From contig JAJXYI010000109.1 of assembly GCA_021780625.1 (NCBI GenBank), positions 1-9,204 on the forward strand: DNA of 9,204 nucleotides. The letters run 5' to 3'. The position numbers were made by a program, and so were the translations under genes. Position 1 is the stretch's first letter. Each line of letters starts with the position of its first letter. The notes beneath the pieces are model-generated. The model saw nothing but the letters and a program-made list of their open reading frames with translations, had not been told where the DNA came from and made no database searches. This document shows, in pieces, positions 1 to 6,255 of the stretch. This DNA comes from a bacterium (lineage in GTDB: Bacteria; Verrucomicrobiota; Verrucomicrobiae; Opitutales; Opitutaceae).

Positions 1-356
1 ATCTCGGCGGATTCCTTGCGGAAAATCAGCACCAGGCGGGCGGTCTCCCGAGACAGCACGTGGTCTTCGATAGGCAGGTGGATCGAAAAGAAGCTCGTCG
101 CGACCGCGATCGTGTCGGACAGCGACTGAATGGCCACGTCCTTGAGTTCGATCCGGATGGGATCCTTGATCTGGGCGAAATCCTGACGGGTAATCTCGAC
201 CCAGCATTTCCTGTCTTTGACCAGAAAATCCCCGCCTCCCGTGAAGCCTGAAAAATCCTCGCTGAAGCATTCGGTGAGTTGATCTTCTCGGCCCGCATAC
301 ATGCTCAGGTAGTCATCCAACAATTGTCGGATTTGTTGGTGGGTACTTGGGTCCAT
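1..356 (-). CDS. NTF2/SnoaL-like domain protein, probable sensor or signalling protein (partial, C-terminus off window)
   Basis: About 118 residues are visible. They begin MDPSTHQQIRQLLDDYLSMY, continue with an aromatic and acidic core (CFSEDFSGFTGGGDF, CWVEITRQDF), and end in the strand-rich stretch AVATSFFSIHLPIEDHVLSR followed by TARLVLIFRKESAE. This is the look of the NTF2/SnoaL-like cone-shaped domain that precedes PAS, histidine kinase or GGDEF modules in many bacterial signalling proteins, and it usually ends a few residues further on with a W-K-I-x-H-S-S motif. Here the gene runs off the left edge, so the output domain is unseen. I chose the ATG at 356, where the domain begins. The same frame stays open upstream to a TGA at 462-464 and contains another ATG at 425. 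That start would add 23 residues including a C-E-G-C pair. Neither start has a good Shine-Dalgarno. The domain call is from remembered family sequences; the signalling role is inferred. It is transcribed in the same direction as the membrane protein upstream but is separated from it by about 240 bp, so it probably has its own promoter. Confidence 0.7.
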   Translation of the reverse strand, partial: MDPSTHQQIRQLLDDYLSMYAGREDQLTECFSEDFSGFTGGGDFLVKDRKCWVEITRQDFAQIKDPIRIELKDVAIQSLSDTIAVATSFFSIHLPIEDHVLSRETARLVLIFRKESAE

Positions 357-597
357 GACAGATTCGCGATTGAAGCCGGCGGGAATGGACGTTTTTGGAA
401 AGTCACACCCCTCACACCGGAGCATCACGGGCTGGCATGTCTCCGTCCAGATATTCGACGATCAGGACCTCTACTTACCGCGGGGAGACGGCATCACTGC
501 AACGGCCCTCACCCAAGGCGATGCGGCTCGGCGTCACAGCGCTCCCATGCACACGACATGCGATAACGGGCAACACGCCTGGATGTATCGTGCCTGG

Positions 598-2562
598 TCA
601 GGGGGTCTCTCCGACCCTGTACAAGGCCGTCAACCGATGGTCTCGGACGACGCCGGCCAGGGAAGAATTGGAGCTGATGGGGATGACCGTCTGTGGAAAG
701 GTGACGGTGCGCGTTGCGGAGCGGACGGTTTCTTCGTGGTAGACGGGGCCGACGCCCAGCTTGCAATCGTAAATCTGGACCTCGTCACCCGGGTGAAGAA
801 CCTCGGGAAACTCCAGGGCGACCGTCCTGCCCTTCGTGAATTTGCGAACGACCGAGCGCGGGTAGTGCATCGCCCGGGTGCTCCCGTACACGGTGAAGTC
901 GCCTGTCTTGAAGGCCACCGGCTGGGCCAGAATGTAACGCATGAGGGGCCCAAAATCGGTCGTGGCGGCGTCGGCGACGGTGTCGTTTTGCAGGATGGTC
1001 AGGGAGCGGGTGTTTTCGAGCACGTGTTGAATATGGGCCTGCTCGGGCCTGGAGAGGAGCGTCCACCACAACGTCGTGTTCTTCTGCGAGGGCGCCGGTT
1101 TGGCGGCCCAGACGTTGAAGCTGAGCATCCCGGGTCCGCTGAAGAGCGTGTCGCAGTTCAGTATGCAAAAATCGGTGACCGCGGCATATTCGGTTTCCAA
1201 TGTGGTGGGCAGGCGTATCCACGATGCCGTCGGGTAGGGAAGGGCCGTGCCCTTCGCGTAGGGGACGGCGATGCAGGCCGAGACCTCAATCACCTTCGCA
1301 AGGGCGAGACCGGAAAGGAGGTAGCCGAGCGGACGGCTCTCGAGCAGCCCGGGGACCTGGGCGAGGGAGTCGCGCACGTGCGACAGCACCAGGGGGAACA
1401 CCAGAAACACGCCCCAGGCCTCCTGGATGCCGCCGATGGGATAGGCGTGCAGCATCTGGAAGAGCAGGACCCAGGCTACGAGCGAGGTGTCCTCCTCCAC
1501 CCACAGCCACAGCCACGGTGCGGTGAAACTGAATACGAGCCCGATGGCGCGGTAATCCATCACCATGAAAATCGCGGCGCCCAGAAATGCCGCGTGCAGA
1601 ATCCGCAGGGCGTGAAACCCCCTCGGGGGGAGTTTGCCGAACCGATGCAGCAGACTTGCGCCCAGCCCGAGGACGATGGAGGCGACCGTCCCCGTCCTCC
1701 AGTCCACGGGGTAGGAATAGTTCAGCGGGTGTTTGATGGCGTCCAGCACGGTGCCGTGGAGAATTCCCGTCCACGAGGTGCCCTGGCCGTGGGTGTAAAC
1801 AAGCAGGCCCGTTACGACGGCGAGCGTTGCCGCGGCGTACTTGAGAAACTCGGCCGGTTTTGGCGCCGGACCCTTCTCGCGGAGCAGGATCGATAGCGTG
1901 CCTCCCAGGATGCTCGCGTCAAAGATGAGGACCCACTGGTCGAGAAGCAGGGCCTTTGTCAGAAGGAACAGGGCGAGCGATACGATCGCCAGCTTCAGGA
2001 TCAGCCCCGGGAGGGTGTTCCAGCCTCGCAGGTACCATAGGAACAGGGAAACCCCGAGCAGGAGACCCACGTTGATCTTCATGCCCAGAAGAAATCCGGT
2101 GATCACGCCATAGATGATGTCTCTGCCCCGCACCCGGATTGGTGCGCTCGTGAGAAGGGCGAGGGCGGCGATGATGAAGATACCCGGATGGAGGGGTTCG
2201 TCCCGGTTGTAGTAAAGAAACAGGAAGGTGGCTGCGGCGCAGAGTGCGGCCAGTCCGGGTTTCTTGGATACTCTCAGGCAAAACAGGCCGGAACCCCAGG
2301 CCGCGAGGCCCCAGCAGGCGAGGCACAGCACCCGGATGCCGTTGGAGGTGAGGATTCCAAACAGGTTCTGGATGACGGTGGTCACCAGGTAAAACGAGAT
2401 GCCGTACTGGGAGTAGACGTGATCGTAGAGACTGTGGCCCTTGAAGACTTCGCGGGCCGTATAGAGGATATAGCCCTCGTCGTCGTAGAACGCGTGATTC
2501 GAGAAGAGGCAGCACCAGCCAAAGATGAGGCAAAAGAACAGGGCTATGTTGAGCTTTTTCAA
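598..2562 (-). CDS. GT-C type polytopic membrane glycosyltransferase-like protein
   Basis: The frame encodes about 654 residues. An N-terminal membrane segment (about 5-21) leads into a D-D-E-G motif at 27-30 and then GHSLYDHVYSQYG at 42-54. This is the first-loop pattern of GT-C glycosyltransferases (PMT/ArnT-like, family 39), where acidic residues facing outward bind the polyprenyl-phosphate sugar donor. Roughly ten to twelve hydrophobic helices fill the first 430 residues. The last 220 or so residues are mostly soluble and probably extracytoplasmic. Likely role: transfer of a sugar from a lipid carrier to an envelope acceptor. No in-frame ATG precedes the motif, and the frame stays open far upstream through the neighbouring gene, so no stop limits the start. 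I chose TTG at 2560-2562, which gives a natural MKKLNIALFF-type N-terminus. A CTG at 2629-2631, overlapping the upstream stop, is the alternative. It lies 65 bp after the Gfo/Idh gene on the same strand, so the two are probably co-transcribed. The donor and acceptor are unknown. The membrane topology is clear; the enzymatic class is an inference from the motif. Confidence 0.75.
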   Translation of the reverse strand: MKKLNIALFFCLIFGWCCLFSNHAFYDDEGYILYTAREVFKGHSLYDHVYSQYGISFYLVTTVIQNLFGILTSNGIRVLCLACWGLAAWGSGLFCLRVSKKPGLAALCAAATFLFLYYNRDEPLHPGIFIIAALALLTSAPIRVRGRDIIYGVITGFLLGMKINVGLLLGVSLFLWYLRGWNTLPGLILKLAIVSLALFLLTKALLLDQWVLIFDASILGGTLSILLREKGPAPKPAEFLKYAAATLAVVTGLLVYTHGQGTSWTGILHGTVLDAIKHPLNYSYPVDWRTGTVASIVLGLGASLLHRFGKLPPRGFHALRILHAAFLGAAIFMVMDYRAIGLVFSFTAPWLWLWVEEDTSLVAWVLLFQMLHAYPIGGIQEAWGVFLVFPLVLSHVRDSLAQVPGLLESRPLGYLLSGLALAKVIEVSACIAVPYAKGTALPYPTASWIRLPTTLETEYAAVTDFCILNCDTLFSGPGMLSFNVWAAKPAPSQKNTTLWWTLLSRPEQAHIQHVLENTRSLTILQNDTVADAATTDFGPLMRYILAQPVAFKTGDFTVYGSTRAMHYPRSVVRKFTKGRTVALEFPEVLHPGDEVQIYDCKLGVGPVYHEETVRSATRTVTFPQTVIPISSNSSLAGVVRDHRLTALYRVGETP

Positions 2563-2627
2563 GATTGCTGGAATGGGGAGCCGGCTGCTGTGAACACCGA
2601 TGCTGGACGGCGCATTGGCGGGATCGT

Positions 2628-3683
2628 TCAGGAACCCGTTGGGCGTGAATTTTCGGGGGCGAGGATCTTGAAGAGGATATCCATGTGTTTGGCGGCGCGG
2701 GCAACGGTCATCTGCGGCTCGGTCTTGCCGTCGAGGCAGTCGAGGAAGTGGGTGGCGAGGGCGACGTTGTCGTCCGGGGCGCCGGTGACGTCGACCTCCA
2801 AGATCTCCTTCCGAGGCTGGCCGTCGTCGTGGAAAAACTCGATTTTGCGGTCGTCCCAGCTCGGATACTGAAAGCGCAAACCGCCCTTGGTGCCATAGAG
2901 GCGGGTCTCGCAGAAGGTCTCGCCGTGGACGCCGGCGCCGCGCTCGTAGTAGTAGGTGAGGCCTGAGTCGAATTCCATCCAGGCGGCGCCGTGCTGCTCG
3001 ACGTCGGTGAAGGGGATGAGGTGGCTGATGTCGCGCAGGCCGTTGGTGGTGAAGCTGCGCAGGCCCTTGAGCTGCGGCAGGTCGTCGAGGAGACCGAGAT
3101 GGAAGGACAGATCGTAGACGCCCCAGTCGATGAAAGGGCCGCCGCCGGCGAGCTTCTTGTTCATGGCCCAGGCGCCGTTTTTGTTCCACTCGATGAAGGT
3201 GGAGCGGACGAGGTGGTTGTGGTGGATGTGATACACCGTGCCGAGCTTTCCGCTGCGGATCAGGTCGTGTACGAACGCGAACTTCGGCGTCAGGCGCGTG
3301 TGACGGCAGGACGCCTCCAGGACGATCTGTCGCGGTGCGGCTGCGACGGCGGCGACCATGCGCGCGTTGTCGGTGGGAGAGGTAGCGAGCGGTTTCTCGA
3401 CCAGCACGTGTTTTCCCGCGGCGAGGGCGGCGAGAAGGATCTCGGCGTGGAGGTAGGGTGGTGTGGCGATGACGACGGCCGTGACATCGGGGTCGGCGAG
3501 GATTTCGCGGAAGTCGAGGGTGGAGCGGGGAACGCCGAAAGCCTTGGCGGCCTCCCGGGTGGTGGCGTCGGAAGCGCTGCAGACCCAGGCGATTCGGGCG
3601 CGCGGATCGGTCTGGAGCGAGCGCATGAGGACCTTGCCGTACATGCCTGCGCCGATGATGCCGATGGAGTGTTCGGAGCTCAT
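2628..3683 (-). CDS. Gfo/Idh/MocA family oxidoreductase
   Basis: This is a complete 351-residue protein, the usual length of the family. An N-terminal Rossmann fold carries the dinucleotide motif G-I-I-G-A-G-M-Y-G at 8-16. It continues with the family signatures VVIATPPYLHAE at 70-81 and AAGKHVLVEKPLA at 88-100; the lysine of E-K-P (96-98) is the conserved catalytic and cofactor-contacting residue. The C-terminal alpha/beta domain includes GGGPFIDWGVYDLSFH at 180-195. That stretch occupies the place of the usual D-x-G-x-H-x-x-D substrate motif but has Tyr190 where the histidine normally sits. Members of the family oxidise or reduce sugars and inositols with NAD(P); the substrate cannot be deduced here. 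The ATG at 3683 starts five residues before the first beta strand and has no visible Shine-Dalgarno. The stop is followed after 65 bp by the GT-C membrane protein on the same strand, which suggests a link to surface glycan chemistry. A 7-bp dyad lies 34-58 bp upstream of the start. Confidence 0.93.
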   Translation of the reverse strand: MSSEHSIGIIGAGMYGKVLMRSLQTDPRARIAWVCSASDATTREAAKAFGVPRSTLDFREILADPDVTAVVIATPPYLHAEILLAALAAGKHVLVEKPLATSPTDNARMVAAVAAAPRQIVLEASCRHTRLTPKFAFVHDLIRSGKLGTVYHIHHNHLVRSTFIEWNKNGAWAMNKKLAGGGPFIDWGVYDLSFHLGLLDDLPQLKGLRSFTTNGLRDISHLIPFTDVEQHGAAWMEFDSGLTYYYERGAGVHGETFCETRLYGTKGGLRFQYPSWDDRKIEFFHDDGQPRKEILEVDVTGAPDDNVALATHFLDCLDGKTEPQMTVARAAKHMDILFKILAPENSRPTGS

Positions 3684-3716
3684 GGAAGCGCCGAGTGTGG
3701 GGCGGCGCGCAGCGCG

Positions 3717-3741
3717 ATTCCATCAAATCCTCACATGGAAT
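3717..3741. promoter_or_regulatory. Inverted repeat upstream of the Gfo/Idh gene, candidate operator
   Basis: ATTCCAT (3717-3723) and its exact complement ATGGAAT (3735-3741) flank an 11-nt spacer, with arm centres about 18 bp apart. The dyad sits 34-58 bp upstream of the Gfo/Idh start codon in AT-richer DNA than the surroundings. That position and geometry would suit a dimeric repressor or activator. No -10/-35 pair is clear. A 7-bp dyad can arise by chance, so the regulatory reading is inference. Confidence 0.3.
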
Positions 3742-3914
3742 GATTGTCGGGGTCGCTGCGTACCTCCTCGCAATGAGCCTGGAGAATTCGGTTGGAAGTG
3801 AACCACCGAGCCGCAGAGAACCCAGCGATAAGCAAATACGGGAAACCGCTTCATTTATCCCATTCGCGTCGAGGTCCTCGCCCGCAGCGCGGCCGTGAAG
3901 GGTGCTTTCGTCGT

Positions 3915-4384
3915 GCGATCGCGGTGATCGACGAGCGAGACGGAGAGGCCCGGCTACTGGCGTTGTTTCCGGCTGACCGCACGCCACCGGCGGGCGAAGT
4001 GGACACCTTACAGGTGCGCCCCGAACTGCGGGTCAAGCTCCTGCCCAGCGAAGGCGAACTGTACGTGCTCGCCGAAAGTGGTGCTCGCACCGACAAGGAG
4101 CGCGGCATGCGTCGGCGTCAGCTCAAGACGTATTGGAAACGCCTGGAGGAACTCAAAAGGCAGGCGCCGCCCCGGGACTCGCTTTTGAAGAAACTCGGTG
4201 TCGCGCAAGACCGGGCCGGCCGCATCGTGTGTGCGTGCCCACCACCGACGGCCGCGAACTGCTCCTCATCCGACATACCGAGCCCAGCACCGACGTCGCC
4301 CTCTTGCTCGAACACCTCACGCTCACGCTCCCAACCCAGCCTCCGCCCAAGATCCGTTACCCCGCGGCCAAACCGCCCGCGTAG
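3915..4384 (+). pseudogene. Decayed IS4/IS1634-type transposase remnant
   Basis: The frame starting near 3915 reads AVIDERDGEARLLALFPADR, then LRVKLLPSEGELYVLAES, then KERGMRRRQLKTYWKRLEEL and RDSLLKKLGVAQDRAGR. This is typical of the central part of DDE transposases of the IS4/IS1634 kind. At about 4221-4233 the homology moves to another frame, which gives VCVPTTDGRELLLIRHTEPS, then TDVALLLEHLTLTLPTQPPP, and a TAG stop at 4382-4384. That is the C-terminal signature of the same family. As I remember intact members, roughly 150 residues should lie between these blocks, including the helix-rich segment around the last catalytic acidic residue. The relic would then have lost its N-terminal half and an internal piece, with a frameshift at the junction. 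A weak 6-bp complementary pair (CCCGAC at 4386-4391, GTCGGG at 4453-4458) lies past the stop, but I cannot define terminal inverted repeats or a target duplication. It cannot encode an active transposase. The family label is from memory and the exact IS group is uncertain. Confidence 0.75.
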
Positions 4385-4480
4385 TCCCGACCTTTGCGAA
4401 AATCGAACGATGGATCAATGGGTTGTATTGTTTGCACGCTCCAGTAGCGGAAGTCGGGTTTAGGTTCCTTGGCGGGCTCA

Positions 4481-4501
4481 ATCGCCCTGCCTTTGGGCGA
4501 T
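4481..4501. repeat. Small hairpin between transposase relic and alcohol dehydrogenase
   Basis: ATCGCCC (4481-4487) and GGGCGAT (4495-4501) form a perfect 7-bp stem with a 7-nt loop. A second weak hairpin, ATTCG with CGAAT, follows at about 4503-4519. The pair lies 3' of both the relic (plus strand) and the alcohol dehydrogenase (minus strand, stop at 4602). Neither strand shows a T-run after the stem, so it is not a standard intrinsic terminator. The rest of 4385-4601 holds no gene I can support. Confidence 0.35.
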
Positions 4502-4601
4502 GATTCGGCTACGGCGAATTTGTGGATGATTGCAGTTTGGTGAAGAGAGAGCGCACGTCAGCGTCGATTTCCGCTTCGCGCTCCTCGCTTCTTTTCCAAA
4601 A

Positions 4602-5756
4602 TCATGCCGCTTGGCGGAGAATTTTCTCGACAGTTTCGGGTGTGATGTCGCCGCGTTCGCCGATCTTCGTCACACCACGGGCCGCGAGGCGGTTGGCGAC
4701 ATTGGCGGCGACGGTGACGTCGATGCCGTAGTCGGAGAGGTGAGTTTTGAGGCCGATCGACTCGTAGAAACCGCGGGTCTTCGCGATCGTGGCGTCGACG
4801 CGCGCCTGCTCGGAGCCCTCGGAAATGCCCCAGACGCGGGCGCCGTACTGGAGGATCTTCTGCCGCTTCTGTGCCTGCTGCACGTTCATCAGGCTGGGCA
4901 GCACGATGGCGAGGGTGCGGGCGTGATCCATGCCGTGCAGGGCGGTGATTTCGTGGCCGATGACGTGGCTGGCCCAGTCCTGGGGCACGCCCATGCCGAT
5001 GGCGGTGTTGAGCGCCCAGGTGGCGGCCCAGCAGAGGTTGGCGCGGGCGTCGTAGTCGGTCGGGTTGGCGAGGGTCCTCGGGCCGACGTCGACGAGTATC
5101 CGAAGGATGGATTCGGCGAAGCGGTCCTGCACCTCGGCGTTCACCGGGTAGGTGAGGTACTGCTCCATCACGTGCGTGAAGGCGTCGCCGATGCCGTTGC
5201 CGACCTGGCGCGCGGGCAGGCTGAAGGTGGTCGCCGGATCGATGATCGAGAAGCGGGGGAACACGTGCGGCGTGATGAAGGCGAGTTTGTCGCCAATTGC
5301 GCGGCGGCTGATCACCGCGGCGCCGTTGGCCTCGGAGCCGGTGGCGGGCAGCGTGAGCACGGCACCGATCGGGAGGGCGGACTCGACGGTGGCGTTCTTG
5401 GAGAGGATGTCCCAGGGCTCGCCCTTGAAGGGCACCGCGGCGGCGACGAATTTCGCTCCGTCGAGCACGGAGCCTCCGCCGACGGCGAGGATCAGGTTGA
5501 TCCGCTCGCGGCGGCACAGGTCGACGGCCTTCATCAGCGTGTCATAGTCGGGGTTGGCCTCGACGCCCCAGTGTTCGAAGACGGGATGCGCGCCGAAGGC
5601 GGCCTTCACCTGCGCGTACACGCCGTTTTGTTTGATGCTGCCGCCGCCTGCGAGCAGGAGGATGCGGGAGTCGGCGCTGAGTTCGGAGGCGAGTTTGGCG
5701 ATTTGGCCGCGGCCGAAGTGGATGCGGGTGGGGTTGTGAAAGGTGAAGTTTTCCAT
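4602..5756 (-). CDS. yqhD: YqhD-like NADPH-dependent iron-type alcohol dehydrogenase / aldehyde reductase
   Basis: The protein has 384 residues, close to the 387 of E. coli YqhD, and matches it along its whole length as I remember that sequence. The N-terminus MENFTFHNPTRIHFGRG equals the YqhD start, so I prefer the ATG at 5756 to the in-frame GTG at 5774. The coenzyme-binding domain shows AGGGSIKQNGVY at 36-47 and VGGGSVLDGAKF at 92-103, followed by LTLPATGSEAN at 134-144. The four metal ligands of the family are all present: Asp191 and His195 (GDAFTH), His264 (SHVIGHE) and His278 (MDHAR), each offset by three from E. coli Asp194, His198, His267 and His281. In E. coli the enzyme reduces short-chain and lipid-peroxidation aldehydes with NADPH in the cytoplasm, and I expect the same here. 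The gene stands alone, divergent from the secreted ORF and dnaE, with an inverted repeat upstream. There is no sign of damage. Confidence 0.95.
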   Translation of the reverse strand: MENFTFHNPTRIHFGRGQIAKLASELSADSRILLLAGGGSIKQNGVYAQVKAAFGAHPVFEHWGVEANPDYDTLMKAVDLCRRERINLILAVGGGSVLDGAKFVAAAVPFKGEPWDILSKNATVESALPIGAVLTLPATGSEANGAAVISRRAIGDKLAFITPHVFPRFSIIDPATTFSLPARQVGNGIGDAFTHVMEQYLTYPVNAEVQDRFAESILRILVDVGPRTLANPTDYDARANLCWAATWALNTAIGMGVPQDWASHVIGHEITALHGMDHARTLAIVLPSLMNVQQAQKRQKILQYGARVWGISEGSEQARVDATIAKTRGFYESIGLKTHLSDYGIDVTVAANVANRLAARGVTKIGERGDITPETVEKILRQAA

Positions 5757-5764
5757 GATGCCCC

Positions 5765-5793
5765 ATGATTGCACAGGCGCGGGCCGTCTTCAA
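5765..5793 (-). promoter_or_regulatory. Candidate sigma-70-like promoter of the alcohol dehydrogenase
   Basis: On the minus strand TTGAAG (5793-5788) and AATCAT (5770-5765) are separated by exactly 17 nt. Each matches four of six bases of the consensus hexamers. The -10 box ends only 8 nt before the ATG at 5756, so transcription would begin within a few bases of the start codon and give a nearly leaderless mRNA. That would fit the absence of a clear Shine-Dalgarno; only GGGG stands just before the start. Matches of this quality occur by chance, so this is tentative. Confidence 0.3.
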
Positions 5794-5800
5794 CCGGGTG

Positions 5801-5850
5801 TCAGGTGGGTGGGGGTTCAAACATTAGGAGAATCGTGCACGCCCACCTGA
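5801..5850. promoter_or_regulatory. Long-spaced inverted repeat in the divergent adh/dnaE intergenic region
   Basis: TCAGGTGGG (5801-5809) is the exact complement of CCCACCTGA (5842-5850). The match can be extended to 11 bp on each side through one G-T wobble and a G-C pair, leaving a 28-nt centre. It lies directly upstream of the candidate adh promoter and about 90 bp before the secreted ORF. It could be a paired regulator site for divergent control or a cruciform/stem. It has no T-run, so a terminator is unlikely. The repeat itself is seen in the sequence; the function is inferred. Confidence 0.4.
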
Positions 5851-5943
5851 GGATCCCGTGGCATACGGCCGCCGGTGGGAAGGATGGCGGGTTCTTCGGG
5901 CTCGAGTGTCGTAACGGACACACCAGTGAATCTCCAGGCAGCC

Positions 5944-6204
5944 ATGAATCATGGGTTCAAGGAATGGGTCCGTCATGAATTTGCGGGATCGCGCAGGATC
6001 CTCAACGGGCGGCGCTGGCTGCGGGCGACGATCTTGGCGGCTGGGCTTGCGCTGGGGTGCGCGGCCGTGGCGGCGCCTACGATATCCGCGACGAGCGACA
6101 CGCGCCGGGTGCTGGCGCCGGGGCAGGCCTTGTCGCAGTCGGTCACCGCGACCGGTTCGGGCAATGCGGTGGTCGAGGCCTACTTCCTGCACGACGGAAA
6201 CTAG
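5944..6204 (+). CDS. Short secreted Ig-like domain N-terminus, probably a truncated gene
   Basis: The frame gives 86 residues from the ATG at 5944, with the in-frame ATG at 5884 and GTG at 5875 as alternative starts. A basic N-region (SRRILNGRRWLRA at 16-28, twin arginines twice, so Tat export is conceivable) is followed by a hydrophobic core and AAVAA at 40-44, a likely signal peptidase site. The mature part reads PTISATSDTRRVLAPGQALS and then VTATGSGNAVVEAYFLHDGN. This is the first half of an Ig-like domain, whose usual form is P-G-Q-x-x-x-x-V-x-A-x-G ending in a Y-x-W-x-x-x-G strand. The TAG at 6202-6204 cuts the domain before its later strands. No other frame continues it, so this looks like the 5' end of a larger surface-protein gene left beside dnaE, or a short secreted peptide. 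The same frame continues into dnaE after the stop. The start has only a weak AGG upstream. The Ig assignment is from remembered family style. Confidence 0.5.
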   Translation: MNHGFKEWVRHEFAGSRRILNGRRWLRATILAAGLALGCAAVAAPTISATSDTRRVLAPGQALSQSVTATGSGNAVVEAYFLHDGN

Positions 6205-6246
6205 GGGGCTTTCGCGCTTGCGCTGCCGCGGGTGCGGGACTGCTTT

Positions 6247-6250
6247 GGGA
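6247..6250 (+). promoter_or_regulatory. Possible ribosome binding site of dnaE
   Basis: GGGA at 6247-6250 stands 5 nt before the TTG at 6256 and is the only purine-rich match in that position. It supports, weakly, the choice of TTG over the GTG at 6232. Confidence 0.3.
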
Positions 6251-6255
6251 ACGCC

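Noticed and set aside
355..1896. A 513-codon open frame on the plus strand opposite the membrane protein
   Set aside because: It is the antisense of a well-supported gene, has no family signature, and its Gly/Arg/Glu-rich composition is typical of GC-rich antisense frames.
3800..3840. CCACCGAG...CAGAGA-like motif resembling dispersed CACAGAG-type repeats
   Set aside because: Only one degenerate copy is present, with no periodicity, so it is not a supportable repeat.
3792..3915. Start of the transposase relic at the ATG near 3792
   Set aside because: The residues from 3792 to about 3914 show no similarity to transposases that I can recognise; the open frame there seems accidental.
598..3987. 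A single very long minus-strand open frame of over 1,100 codons, which could be read as one giant protein
   Set aside because: Only the part from about 2562 downward looks like protein (membrane helices, GT-C motif). The upper part is an arginine/proline-rich out-of-frame reading of the Gfo/Idh gene, which has a clear family match in its own frame.
4481..4501. The hairpin as an intrinsic terminator of the alcohol dehydrogenase
   Set aside because: It lies about 100 nt after the stop, has a short stem, and lacks a T-run on either strand.
4530..5768. A 412-codon plus-strand open frame opposite the alcohol dehydrogenase
   Set aside because: It is the mirror of the YqhD-like gene, rich in Gly, Val, Ala and Asp without any domain motif.
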